Assembly: GCA_022650485.1 (NCBI GenBank)
Contig: JALCPP010000001.1
Span: 186,001-250,000 of the forward strand
Reading direction: 5' to 3'
Source of the DNA: Oscillospiraceae bacterium
GTDB lineage: Bacteria; Bacillota; Clostridia; Oscillospirales; Acutalibacteraceae
DNA length: 64,000 bases
In this document: positions 16,164-24,371 of the stretch, piece after piece
Layout: every line of letters begins with the position of its first letter
Position numbering within the stretch: position 1 is the first letter of the stretch
Made by a program: the position numbers and the translations under genes
Notes under the pieces: generated by a model
Database searches by the model: none
What the model saw: only the letters and a program-made list of their open reading frames with translations
What the model was told of the DNA's origin: nothing

Positions 16164-17447
16164 TTGGATAAATTCGTAATTAACGGGGAATGCCGTCTTT
16201 CCGGTGAGGTTGCCATCAGCGGCGCTAAAAATGCAGCGGTGGCGATTATCCCGGCGGCAATTCTTTCGGACGGAGTATGCCGTATTGAAAATGTTCCCGA
16301 TATCACTGACGTTTCGTCTATTACCGGTATTTTATATGATATGGGTGCAAAGATTCGCACAATCAATAAATCTACTTTCGAAATTGACCCAAGACCCATC
16401 CGTACCCATGTCGTTTCGGACGAACTGGCCAGACATATTCGTGGTTCCTATTATTTGATGGGAGCCTTACTTGGGCGTTTTCACCATGCGGTTGTAACTA
16501 TGCCAGGCGGATGCGATTTTGGTGTGCGGCCGATTGATCAGCATTTAAAGGGCTTTTTAGCTTTAGGTGCGAAGCATAAGCTGGAAAACGGAATGGTTGA
16601 CGTTTCAGCCGATCGTTTGATAGGAACCAGTATTTATTTGGATGTTGTTTCTGTGGGCGCAACGGTTAATATCATGTTGGCTGCGGTTAAGGCGGAAGGG
16701 ACAACTGTAATTGAAAATGCCGCTAAAGAGCCGCATATTGTTGACCTTGCCAATTTTTTGAATTCTATGGGCGCAGATATTCGGGGAGCCGGAACGGACG
16801 TTATCAAAATTTATGGTGTTCCGCATTTAAACGGAACCACTTATTCCATTATACCCGATCAGATCGAAGCCGGAACTTATATGGTCGCTGCTGCGGCAAC
16901 CAGTGGGGATATTTTAGTCAAAAATGTTATTCCAAAGCATCTTGAATCCATTTCTGCCAAGCTGGAAGAAATGGGTGTCAAAATAGAAGAATACGATGAT
17001 TCTATTCGTGTAATGCGTGACGGCCCTCTGAATAAATGCAACATTAAAACAATGCCGCATCCTGGGTTTCCTACGGATATGCACCCTCAAATTGCGGTGC
17101 TGCTTTCCATTGCACATGGGACAAGTATTGTAAATGAAAGCGTATGGGATAATCGTTTCCGTTATGTTGAGGAATTGAAGCGTATGGGGGCTCAGATTTC
17201 TGTCGACGGCAAACTGGCGGTCATAGAAGGTGTCGATCACCTGAATGCCGCTCCGGTTCGTGCAACTGACCTTCGGGCAGGCGCGGCTATGATCATTGCT
17301 GCGCTTTGTGCACATGGTACTACGCAGGTTGAAGATATCCGTCATATTGAACGCGGCTATGAAAATATAGAAACGAAACTTCGAAATCTGGGCGCAGATA
17401 TCAAGCGGATTCATATTCCTGATGCGGAATCTGCGAAAGTTGTTTGA
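16164..17447 (+). CDS. murA: UDP-N-acetylglucosamine 1-carboxyvinyltransferase
   Basis: The 427-residue EPSP-synthase-fold enzyme opens DKFVINGECRLSGEVAISGAKNAA and contains MPGGCDFGVRPIDQH, where the Cys is the catalytic, fosfomycin-sensitive residue. It transfers enolpyruvate to UDP-GlcNAc, the first committed step of peptidoglycan synthesis. The start is TTG 16164: it has GGAG at good spacing, aligns with the family N-terminus, and the open frame further upstream (to 16110) contains promoter P2. Many Firmicutes have two copies; whether this is MurA or MurZ cannot be told here. Confidence 0.95.
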   Translation: MDKFVINGECRLSGEVAISGAKNAAVAIIPAAILSDGVCRIENVPDITDVSSITGILYDMGAKIRTINKSTFEIDPRPIRTHVVSDELARHIRGSYYLMGALLGRFHHAVVTMPGGCDFGVRPIDQHLKGFLALGAKHKLENGMVDVSADRLIGTSIYLDVVSVGATVNIMLAAVKAEGTTVIENAAKEPHIVDLANFLNSMGADIRGAGTDVIKIYGVPHLNGTTYSIIPDQIEAGTYMVAAAATSGDILVKNVIPKHLESISAKLEEMGVKIEEYDDSIRVMRDGPLNKCNIKTMPHPGFPTDMHPQIAVLLSIAHGTSIVNESVWDNRFRYVEELKRMGAQISVDGKLAVIEGVDHLNAAPVRATDLRAGAAMIIAALCAHGTTQVEDIRHIERGYENIETKLRNLGADIKRIHIPDAESAKVV

Positions 17448-17472
17448 AAGCGATAAAAGTATTTAACCATAG

Positions 17473-17500
17473 AGGGACGGACAATTGTCCTCCCTTTTTT
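17473..17500 (+). terminator. Terminator after murA
   Basis: AGGGA/TCCCT (17473-17477, 17491-17495) plus GGAC/GTCC with loop AATT form an interrupted stem with one bulged C, followed by a long T-run. Confidence 0.85.
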
Positions 17501-17557
17501 CTTTTTTGGGCACATTGAAATGAAAGACATGAAAATTTGTAATGTGGAGGAAATCAA

Positions 17558-18352
17558 TTGGCTCGGTTTTGCACTCTATTCAGCGGAAGCAGCGGGAACA
17601 GTTACTACATAGGATCTGAACAGGCGGGAATTTTAGTAGATGCCGGAAGGACGGCCAAACAGCTGAATATCATGCTGGACAACTGCGGCATTGACCCGGG
17701 AGCGATACAAGCTATTTTTGTCACTCACGAACATTCAGACCATATTAAGGGCCTTCGAGTGTTTGCTTCAAAGTATCATCTTCCGGTTTTTGCATCCGCA
17801 GGGACGCTGTCGAAGTTGGAATCTCTGGGCTGCCTTTGCCCAAAATATGAAGCCAAGGTCATTGAAAATTCGGGTCTGGAATGTGCCGGTATGCTGATTC
17901 AGCCATTTCATACATCCCATGACTGTTCTGAAAGTGTTGGTTATCGCATTAAAACCCGCGACGAAAGAACCGTTGCCATTTCGACAGACTTAGGATTCTT
18001 ATCCGACGAAGTAAAAAGTGCATTAACCGGCGCGGATATGATTGTACTTGAATCCAATCATGATATTGGTATGCTGCAAAACGGACCATATCCTTATTCG
18101 TTAAAACGTCGTATCCTGTCAAAAACCGGTCATCTGTCCAATACGGATTGTGCGGAATCGTTGTGCAGCTTTGCCGGAAGCGGTACAACACGGTTCATTT
18201 TGGCGCATCTCAGCTCTGAAAACAATACGCCGGAACTTGCTTATCAGACATCTCTTTGTTCGCTGACGTTATCTGGCCTTCAGCAAGGAACGGATTTTGA
18301 ATTATATGTTGCCCCAAAAGAGAATAGGGAAGGAAAACTGATTCTATTTTAA
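17558..18352 (+). CDS. walJ: WalJ/YycJ family metallo-beta-lactamase-fold hydrolase
   Basis: The 264-residue protein begins CTLFSGSSGNSYYIG and has the metal motif THEHSDHIKGL, with further ligands in HTSHD and the Asp of STDLGF. That is the WalJ (VicX, YycJ) pattern, a 5'-3' exonuclease-like protein linked to cell-division and mismatch repair phenotypes in Gram-positives. It starts at TTG 17558, preceded by GTGGAGGA. As in Bacillus, rlmH lies close downstream, but the walRK kinase genes usually found upstream are not here. Confidence 0.88.
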   Translation: MARFCTLFSGSSGNSYYIGSEQAGILVDAGRTAKQLNIMLDNCGIDPGAIQAIFVTHEHSDHIKGLRVFASKYHLPVFASAGTLSKLESLGCLCPKYEAKVIENSGLECAGMLIQPFHTSHDCSESVGYRIKTRDERTVAISTDLGFLSDEVKSALTGADMIVLESNHDIGMLQNGPYPYSLKRRILSKTGHLSNTDCAESLCSFAGSGTTRFILAHLSSENNTPELAYQTSLCSLTLSGLQQGTDFELYVAPKENREGKLILF

Positions 18353-18353
18353 T

Positions 18354-18833
18354 ATGTTAAAATGTAATTTAATCTGCATGGGAAAATTGAAAGAAGAATA
18401 TTGGAAGAAAGCGTTTCAGGCATACGAAAAGCGGCTGCAGCCGTTCTGCCGTTTTTCCGTGATCGAGCTTTCAGAAAGCTATCTGCCGGATCACCCAAGC
18501 CAATCCCAGATTACGCAAGCCCTAAATTCAGAAGCAGATCGTATTTTAGCCGCCGCACAGGATTCTCTTTTAATCGCTTTGTGTATCGAGGGAAAGATTC
18601 TTCCTTCGATGGAACTGGCAGAGTTGATTCGTTCCTCTGTTCTGCACGGAACCAGTAAAATCAGTTTTGTTATTGGCAGTTCATTTGGACTTTCAGACCG
18701 AGTGAAACAAAAGGCCTTTCTTCGGCTTTCTATGTCTGCCATGACCTTTCCGCACCAGTTAGCGCGTGTTATGCTGGTTGAGCAGATTTACCGTTCGTTT
18801 CAGATTATCCATAACGGCAAATACCATAAATAG
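18354..18833 (+). CDS. rlmH: 23S rRNA (pseudouridine1915-N3)-methyltransferase
   Basis: The 159-residue SPOUT methyltransferase shows LICMGKLKEEYWK at the N-terminus, FVIGSSFGLSDRV and, at the C-terminus, MTFPHQLARVMLVEQIYRSFQI, with the conserved end HNGKYHK. It methylates pseudouridine 1915 in helix 69 of 23S rRNA, in assembled 70S ribosomes. The ATG lies one base after the walJ stop without a clear ribosome site, so translation is likely coupled. Confidence 0.95.
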   Translation: MLKCNLICMGKLKEEYWKKAFQAYEKRLQPFCRFSVIELSESYLPDHPSQSQITQALNSEADRILAAAQDSLLIALCIEGKILPSMELAELIRSSVLHGTSKISFVIGSSFGLSDRVKQKAFLRLSMSAMTFPHQLARVMLVEQIYRSFQIIHNGKYHK

Positions 18834-18861
18834 AGATTGGAAGATTCCATTAGGATGGAAC

Positions 18862-18891
18862 GAATATCGTAAATCACTCTGCGCATATACT
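18862..18891 (+). promoter_or_regulatory. SigE-like (mother-cell) promoter of cwlD
   Basis: GAATATC (18862-18868), 15-base spacer, CATATACT (18884-18891). Compared with the Bacillus SigE consensus KMATATT-N14/15-CATACAMT it matches 6 of 7 and 7 of 8 positions. RNA would start near 18898, inside the GTG 18897 codon, which supports the TTG 18912 start. cwlD is a SigE/SigG gene in Bacillus. Confidence 0.6.
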
Positions 18892-18911
18892 GTTGCGTGG
18901 GGTGGTTTATT

Positions 18912-19658
18912 TTGAAAGCGAAAGCAAAAAGTTTTTTCAGTAATACAATTCCAGTCATTGTATTGGTTTTGTGTTGTATCGCTTTTTTAATGCTATCCTA
19001 TTTATCGTATCATCATATCGATCAAATCGCTTCAACGCTTGCTGGAAATCAGCCGCCGCGAACGGTTGTAATCGACGCAGGGCATGGTGGGGAAGACGGC
19101 GGTGCATCGGGTGCTTCCGGCGTATTGGAAAAAGATATTAACCTGGCAATCGCGAAAAATCTTGAGCAGCTTCTGTCGGTTTCCGGGTACCAGGTTGTAA
19201 TGACCCGTACCGAAGATGCGGCGATTGGCGACAACACACTGGGAACGATCCATTCCCGCAAAGTAAGCGATATGCACCAGAGACTGAAAATTTTGAAAAA
19301 TCAGGAAGACTGTATTTTTATCAGTATTCATCAAAACTTTTTTACTCAGAGCCAATATAGCGGGACTCAGATTTTCTACTCAAAAAACAATGCGGAAAGT
19401 AAGCCGCTTTCAGAAGATATCCGTGCAGAAGTAGTGGAGCTTCTGCAAAAAGACAATAAGAGAGAAACCAAACCTGCAACCAAATCAATTTATTTGCTGT
19501 GGGAAGCGAAGGTCCCTGCGGTTTTGGTTGAATGCGGCTTTTTATCAAATCCCCAGGAGGAAACTAAACTGAACGATCCCGTTTATCAAAAAAAGATTGC
19601 TTTTTCGATTTACAGTGGATTTTTGGACTACTGTTCCGGGATTCGGCAGCCTTCCTGA
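18912..19658 (+). CDS. cwlD: N-acetylmuramoyl-L-alanine amidase CwlD
   Basis: The 248-residue protein has one N-terminal membrane helix (VIVLVLCCIAFLMLSYL) followed by an Amidase_3 domain: VVIDAGHGGEDGG (zinc His), LEKDINL (zinc Glu), ISIHQN (zinc His) and LVECGFLSN (catalytic Glu). CwlD, with PdaA, makes muramic-delta-lactam in the spore cortex, the mark that germination enzymes recognise. TTG 18912 is chosen over GTG 18897 because GGGGTGG lies 7 bases before it and the SigE-like promoter would start RNA at the GTG. Single-gene unit. Confidence 0.88.
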   Translation: MKAKAKSFFSNTIPVIVLVLCCIAFLMLSYLSYHHIDQIASTLAGNQPPRTVVIDAGHGGEDGGASGASGVLEKDINLAIAKNLEQLLSVSGYQVVMTRTEDAAIGDNTLGTIHSRKVSDMHQRLKILKNQEDCIFISIHQNFFTQSQYSGTQIFYSKNNAESKPLSEDIRAEVVELLQKDNKRETKPATKSIYLLWEAKVPAVLVECGFLSNPQEETKLNDPVYQKKIAFSIYSGFLDYCSGIRQPS

Positions 19659-19713
19659 GTAGGTTATGCGGTAGGATCAAGCGGGAAATGACTGGAAGGA
19701 CGTGGAAAATAGC

Positions 19714-21090
19714 ATGGCAGGAAAAAGAAAAAGTATCTATGTTTGTTCAGAATGCGGAACGACCTCCCCCAAATGGTACGGAAAATGTCCGGGGTGTGGC
19801 CAGTGGAATACCATGAATGAGGAAATGATGGAGTCTGTTTCCCCAAAACTGTCCGGAGTGAGAAGCGCAAGGACGGGGAGCCTGCCCAGAGCGGTTGCGT
19901 TGTCGGAACTCTCCGCTTCCGAGGAAGAACGGTACCACACCGGTATGGGTGAACTAGACCGTGTTTTGGGTGGTGGCATTGTAAAGGGATCTTTGATCTT
20001 AGTCAGCGGGGAACCTGGAATTGGAAAGTCAACCATTTTACTTCAGATCTGCCAACACCTTGGACAAACACTGAAAATTTTATACGTTTCCGGGGAAGAA
20101 TCCGGGCGGCAGATCAAACTGCGCGCAGCCCGGCTGGGCGTAGACAGTGAAAACCTGTATATTTTGACAGAAACGGATATTCAGTTGATTATTGAGCAGA
20201 TTCGGGAGCAGAAGCCGGATCTTGTTATGATTGACTCGATTCAAACCATGAATTTTACAGATTTAAGCTCATCACCGGGGAGCGTGACGCAGGTCAGGGA
20301 GTGTACCAATGCTGTTATGCGCGCTGCAAAAGCGTTGGAAATTCCTGCTTTAATTGTGGGGCATGTCAATAAAGACGGAGCCATTGCCGGGCCTAAAGTA
20401 CTGGAGCACATTGTGGACGCAGTCCTTTATTTTGAAGGTGACAGGCAGATGTCTTACCGAATGCTGCGGGCCATTAAAAACCGGTATGGCTCCACCAATG
20501 AAATCGGAGTTTTTGAAATGGGGGAGGATGGTCTCCATCAGGTGGAGAATCCTTCTCAAGCCATGCTGTCAGGCCGTCCAAGCCATGTGGCCGGTACTTG
20601 CGTTACCTGCGTAATAGAAGGCTCACGACCGATTCTGGCGGAAATCCAGGGGCTGGCAACGACTTCCGGATACGGAAATCCGCGCCGAATGGCTACGGGG
20701 TTCGATTATAACCGAATGTCTCTTCTGCTTGCCGTCCTTGAAAAACGGTCGGGATATTTTTTCTCAAGGCTTGATGCGTATGTAAATGTTGTGGGCGGAT
20801 TGCGTTTGGATGAACCGGCTTGCGACCTCGCGGTTGCTCTTTCTCTGATTTCCAGTTTAAAAAACAAGCCGATCAGTGATTCGACCATTGCGTTTGGTGA
20901 AATCGGTTTGGCGGGGGAGCTGCGATCCGTTACGCAGATTGATGCACGGATCAGCGAAGCCAAGCGCCTTGGATTTCAAACGTGTGTCATTCCTGCTCAT
21001 AGCTTAAGCCGGACCCGTGTAAAATGGGACGGTATCCGGCTGATCGGGGCTAAAAATGTGAAGGAGGCGTTTGAGGCCGCGATTGAATGA
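19714..21090 (+). CDS. radA: DNA repair protein RadA
   Basis: The 458-residue protein has a C4 zinc finger (CSECG, CPGCGQW, residues ~10-33), a RecA-like ATPase with GEPGIGKST (Walker A), VMIDSIQT (Walker B), the RadA-specific KNRYGSTNE, and a Lon-like C-terminal domain (GGLRLDEPACDLAVALSLISS). It is a branch-migration helicase in recombination repair. ATG 19714 or GTG 19702 may start it; GGAAGGA sits upstream of both. Its last 41 bases overlap the 3' end of a small gene on the other strand. Confidence 0.95.
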   Translation: MAGKRKSIYVCSECGTTSPKWYGKCPGCGQWNTMNEEMMESVSPKLSGVRSARTGSLPRAVALSELSASEEERYHTGMGELDRVLGGGIVKGSLILVSGEPGIGKSTILLQICQHLGQTLKILYVSGEESGRQIKLRAARLGVDSENLYILTETDIQLIIEQIREQKPDLVMIDSIQTMNFTDLSSSPGSVTQVRECTNAVMRAAKALEIPALIVGHVNKDGAIAGPKVLEHIVDAVLYFEGDRQMSYRMLRAIKNRYGSTNEIGVFEMGEDGLHQVENPSQAMLSGRPSHVAGTCVTCVIEGSRPILAEIQGLATTSGYGNPRRMATGFDYNRMSLLLAVLEKRSGYFFSRLDAYVNVVGGLRLDEPACDLAVALSLISSLKNKPISDSTIAFGEIGLAGELRSVTQIDARISEAKRLGFQTCVIPAHSLSRTRVKWDGIRLIGAKNVKEAFEAAIE

Positions 21091-21232
21091 CATCATCCGA
21101 TGATCGAGGCGTTACTTTAATACAATGTACACATCCGTCACCGCTATAATTGGTAATGGCCGATGGTGTCTCAAGGGTGCAGTAACCGTCATGCTGATAA
21201 ATACAGTCTATATCGCACTGAATGATACTCAT
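21050..21232 (-). CDS. Small Cys-rich protein of unknown function
   Basis: A 60-residue protein with the pattern QCDIDCIYQHDGYCTLE...GCVHCIK, giving five Cys, three of them spaced CxxxC-x7-C, plus a late CxxC. It may bind a metal, but I do not recognise a named family with certainty; similar short Cys-rich proteins are common in clostridia. It is believable as a gene: ATG 21232 is preceded by GAGGTGA at ideal spacing, and a SigG-like promoter lies just upstream. The last 14 codons lie antisense to the end of radA. The SigG-like promoter suggests expression in the forespore. Confidence 0.7.
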   Translation of the reverse strand: MSIIQCDIDCIYQHDGYCTLETPSAITNYSGDGCVHCIKVTPRSSDDVIQSRPQTPPSHF

Positions 21233-21250
21233 GGAAATTCACCTCGCTTA

Positions 21251-21280
21251 TAGTTTGGTGGTTTTTTAATAATTTATTCA
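21251..21280 (-). promoter_or_regulatory. SigG-like (forespore) promoter of the Cys-rich gene
   Basis: Read on the minus strand: TGAATA (21280-21275), 17-base spacer, CAAACTA (21257-21251). The Bacillus SigG consensus is TGAATA-N17/18-CATACTA, so 12 of 13 bases match. RNA would start near 21243, about 10 bases before the start codon region's ribosome site. Confidence 0.6.
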
Positions 21281-21345
21281 GTGCAGCTTTTGAATGGGAC
21301 GTTATATTTTCTCACTCTTATCACAAAATAAAGGGTGATGGGGGA

Positions 21346-22302
21346 ATGAAAATGAAACGCTACTTTATACTTTTTACCGTTACACTTCTTGCGGCCGCTA
21401 CAATTATGACAACAGGCAATTCCATTAAAAATTCTATTCTAAAAATTAATGTAATGCGGATTGAACCGGTTCAGGAAGTGGAATATGTAACCTGTACCGG
21501 TCAAGTTGAACGATCATCCATTGGAAATGTCTATGCACCGAACCACTCTGTTTCGGATAAAATATATGTTCGAGAAGGAGAGAAAGTGAAAGCGGGTCAG
21601 GCGCTTATGACTGTGAAGGTTTATTCCGACGAAGAGAATACTGCAGGTACCTATGCAGCTTACGCCGAACAAAACAACGGTTCTTCATCAGAGCAGACCA
21701 TAAATGCGCCTGTCAGCGGTACGGTTTCGTCCATTGCTGTTTTGGGCAGTGGCTATTATGTTGACCCCACGGAACCAGCTGTTGTCATTCAAAATCCGAC
21801 GGAACTGCAGGTACGACTTGAAGTCAATGAATCGCAGGTGACCGATCTAAAAGCAGGCCAACAAGCAAAAATCACCGGCTCCGGATTCAAGAATTCCTGT
21901 TATGCCGGTGTTGTGAAGGAAATATCCTCTGAAGCGAAACAAATTGCGACACTGTCCGGGCAGGAAACCGTGGTTGAAGTCCTTGTAAGCGTGGAGGATG
22001 CAAAAGAAGATATTAAACCAGGCTTTACGGCAAAAGCTAAAATTATAACATCCAGTGATTCTTCTGTGCTGGTTGCCCCTTACAGCGCAGTGCAGGCTGA
22101 TCAGGACGGCAGGGAATATGTACTGCGTGTAGTTCAGGGGAAGGCCGTAAAGACTCCGATTGAAACCGGACGCGAATTTGACAGCGGATTCGAAGTGAAG
22201 TCCGGCATTTCTTTGCATGATCAAATTGTAACAGATGCGGAGAAAATATCGGATGGGGTACGCATTGTTCCAGTCCTCAGCAAGGCGGTGGACGATAAAT
22301 GA
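21346..22302 (+). CDS. Efflux periplasmic adaptor-like (HlyD/MacA type) protein
   Basis: The 318-residue protein has an N-terminal membrane segment (YFILFTVTLLAAATIMTT), lipoyl-like halves (APNHSVSDKIYVREGEKVKAGQALMTV, here in part, and INAPVSGTVSSIAVL), and a beta-barrel domain (LQVRLEVNESQVTDLKAGQQAKI). The hairpin between the lipoyl halves is very short, as in Gram-positive MacA-like proteins such as those of peptide exporters. It probably assists the MacB-like permease encoded next, with a 4-base ATGA overlap. ATG 21346 and 21352 are both possible starts. Confidence 0.85.
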   Translation: MKMKRYFILFTVTLLAAATIMTTGNSIKNSILKINVMRIEPVQEVEYVTCTGQVERSSIGNVYAPNHSVSDKIYVREGEKVKAGQALMTVKVYSDEENTAGTYAAYAEQNNGSSSEQTINAPVSGTVSSIAVLGSGYYVDPTEPAVVIQNPTELQVRLEVNESQVTDLKAGQQAKITGSGFKNSCYAGVVKEISSEAKQIATLSGQETVVEVLVSVEDAKEDIKPGFTAKAKIITSSDSSVLVAPYSAVQADQDGREYVLRVVQGKAVKTPIETGREFDSGFEVKSGISLHDQIVTDAEKISDGVRIVPVLSKAVDDK

Positions 22303-23486
22303 TCATGGATTTTTTGAAATCCGCCTTTCGGAATTTAAAGAGGAAGCGGACAAGAACTGTTCTTACGGTTCTTGGAATAACAATCGGTGTATCGTCCGTT
22401 ATTATTATTTCCAATATCAGCCAGTGCGGAACAGATTCCCTCAATAATGAACTCAACAGCTTAGGTCTTAGCGGACTTTCTATTTCCGTCAACGACGGAA
22501 AAAATGCTTCTATAACAGAAGATGACTTGTCCTTGATTCGAAAATTCAGTCAGGTGGAACAGGCTACTCCGGTCTTAATGGAAAACACTCGTGTTGCAGT
22601 TCGTAACAACACTACGACCGCACTGCTTTGGGGAATCGATTCAGAAGCGAGCGATATTATTTCGTTGCAGGTTTTGTATGGACGTTTATTGAATCGACGT
22701 GATATCACCACAAGAGCGAACGTTTGTTTAGTCGATGAGCAGTTTTCTAAAAATGCTTATCACAGAAGCAATATGATCGGCAAAACAATTTCTTTTCCAT
22801 GTGGCGGAATTGAGCAGGATTTTACTGTAGTAGGAGTTATTAAAACAGGGACCGGCCTTTTGCAGAATTTGATTGGAAATTATATTCCCACTTTTGTATA
22901 TGTACCTTATACCACAATACAAGCTGCCTCCGGACAGGAAAGTTTTGATGAAGTAGCGGTTAAGATTTGCTCAGGGGATAATGCGGAAAACGTAGGCGAG
23001 ATGATTGTAAAACACCTTAATTTGCGAAGCGGGACAGAGGGGGCCTTTGTTTCCAACAACCTTGCAAAGCAAAAAGATGGTCTGCTGCAGGTGCTGGATC
23101 TGGTCACGCTGATTTTGTCTGCCGTTGGTGCAATATCGCTGTTGGTAGCCAGTCTGAGCATTATGACGGTTATGTTGGTTTCGGTTAACGAGAGGACCCG
23201 GGAGATAGGCATTAAAAAGGCACTGGGTGCCACGCGCAGCTCCATTATGCTGGAATTTCTGTTTGAAGCCGGATTGATTTCACTGATCGGTTGTCTGATT
23301 GGAATTGGTGCAGGTTTTTTGATATCATGTGCGGGAGCCTCTGCCTTTCATGTAACATTTCATATTAGAATTGATATCATTTTAATGGTAACCGGATTTT
23401 CTGTCCTTTCCGGTTCAGTTTTTGGCGTTTATCCAGCTTATAAAGCGGCGCGTTTGAAACCGGTGGATGCGCTGAGACAGGAGTGA
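22299..23486 (+). CDS. MacB/FtsX-type ABC transporter permease
   Basis: The 395-residue protein has one helix near the N-terminus (VLTVLGITIGVSSVIII), a large extracellular MacB-type domain (~45-265), and three C-terminal helices with the conserved NERTREIGIKKALGATRSSI stretch of FtsX permeases and the end motif PVDALRQE. Such proteins work by mechanotransmission with a separate ATPase and an adaptor. The adaptor is upstream, but no ATPase gene is present, so the partner must come from elsewhere in the genome. Confidence 0.88.
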   Translation: MIMDFLKSAFRNLKRKRTRTVLTVLGITIGVSSVIIISNISQCGTDSLNNELNSLGLSGLSISVNDGKNASITEDDLSLIRKFSQVEQATPVLMENTRVAVRNNTTTALLWGIDSEASDIISLQVLYGRLLNRRDITTRANVCLVDEQFSKNAYHRSNMIGKTISFPCGGIEQDFTVVGVIKTGTGLLQNLIGNYIPTFVYVPYTTIQAASGQESFDEVAVKICSGDNAENVGEMIVKHLNLRSGTEGAFVSNNLAKQKDGLLQVLDLVTLILSAVGAISLLVASLSIMTVMLVSVNERTREIGIKKALGATRSSIMLEFLFEAGLISLIGCLIGIGAGFLISCAGASAFHVTFHIRIDIILMVTGFSVLSGSVFGVYPAYKAARLKPVDALRQE

Positions 23487-23489
23487 ATC

Positions 23490-24242
23490 ATGCAATTTGT
23501 TCAGGAGCCCAATCTACCCAAAGCGGCTGTCGGTCTTATGGCAGTCTCCGCTACATATCCAGAAATCCTTATGGAACTGAAAAGCTTCGGAATTAAAGTC
23601 ATTCCCGTTGAAGCCAGGGCATTGCTTGCAGGACCGGTTCAAAGCCATGCGGACATGGCGTGCCACCATCTGGGCGGGCGAAAAATTATTGCAGCCAAAG
23701 GGGAGAATCAGTTCGCTGCTTCTTTGCGTCAATATGGGTTTGAGGTGTTGGAATCAGATTCTATTGTTTGCGACCCATATCCCAATGATTCCGCCCTAAA
23801 TGCAGCCAGAATTGGTTCGTACTTGATTGCAAACAGCAAAGTACTTGATCGAACGATTTTAAATGATTGCATATTGGAAAATATAAAAATAATAGAGGTT
23901 CGGCAGGGCTATGCGAAGTGTTCGACAGCTGTAGTGGATGAAAAGTCCATTATAACGTCAGACCGAGGAATTGAACTGGCTGCAAAAAGAGTAGGCTTAA
24001 GTGTGCTTAAAATCCGCCCGGGTTTTATCCGACTGCCAGGATATGCTTATGGATTTATCGGGGGTGCATGCGGGCTGATTAGCCGCAATGAATTGGTTTT
24101 CACAGGTAACCCAAAAGTTCATCCTGATTTTGATCAGATTAAAAAATTTCTTGACTGCAGAAAGATTAAAATAACGGCTCTTTCTGAAAGGCCGCTTTTA
24201 GATATCGGCGGGATGATTCCGTTAATGGAGAAGGAACGGTAA
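23490..24242 (+). CDS. Conserved clostridial protein, possibly DUF6873/GME-fold
   Basis: The 250-residue soluble protein follows the permease after 3 bases. Visible features are an N-terminal EPNLPKAAVGLMAVSA, a central QGYAKCSTAVVDEKSIITSD and GFIGGACGLISRNELVFTG. The late Gly-Gly stretch and overall length recall proteins annotated as DUF6873 with the guanidine-modifying-enzyme (GME) fold, but classical Cys/His catalytic residues are not obvious to me. No function should be assumed. Co-transcription with the transporter may be only positional. Confidence 0.6.
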   Translation: MQFVQEPNLPKAAVGLMAVSATYPEILMELKSFGIKVIPVEARALLAGPVQSHADMACHHLGGRKIIAAKGENQFAASLRQYGFEVLESDSIVCDPYPNDSALNAARIGSYLIANSKVLDRTILNDCILENIKIIEVRQGYAKCSTAVVDEKSIITSDRGIELAAKRVGLSVLKIRPGFIRLPGYAYGFIGGACGLISRNELVFTGNPKVHPDFDQIKKFLDCRKIKITALSERPLLDIGGMIPLMEKER

Positions 24243-24251
24243 AATGGGATA

Positions 24252-24280
24252 TTGACAACTACCATTTTTTGTTATACAAT
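24252..24280 (+). promoter_or_regulatory. Promoter of the tyrosine recombinase gene
   Basis: TTGACA (24252-24257), 17-base spacer, TACAAT (24275-24280): perfect -35 and 5 of 6 in -10. The -10 lies inside a tandem repeat TTATACAA (24272-24279 and 24280-24287), part of the operator described next. Confidence 0.8.
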
Positions 24281-24307
24281 TATACAAAATAAATATTTTG
24301 TATAATT
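24278..24307 (+). repeat. 14-bp perfect inverted repeat, probable operator
   Basis: AATTATACAAAATA (24278-24291) and its exact complement TATTTTGTATAATT (24294-24307) are separated by AA. With the extra TTATACAA at 24272 there are three copies of the same octamer over the -10 and start site. This arrangement suits a dimeric repressor. A recombination site for the adjacent recombinase is a weaker alternative. Confidence 0.7.
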
Positions 24308-24371
24308 TAGGGGAGCCGAAAAGCTCATTTTCACATATGGACCTAAATAGACTCTACGAAAGGATTTTTTC

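Noticed and set aside
24278-24307. Palindrome as a dif-like recombination site
   Set aside because: Its 14-2-14 symmetric form and sequence do not resemble the 11-6-11 dif arms; its place over the -10 fits an operator better.
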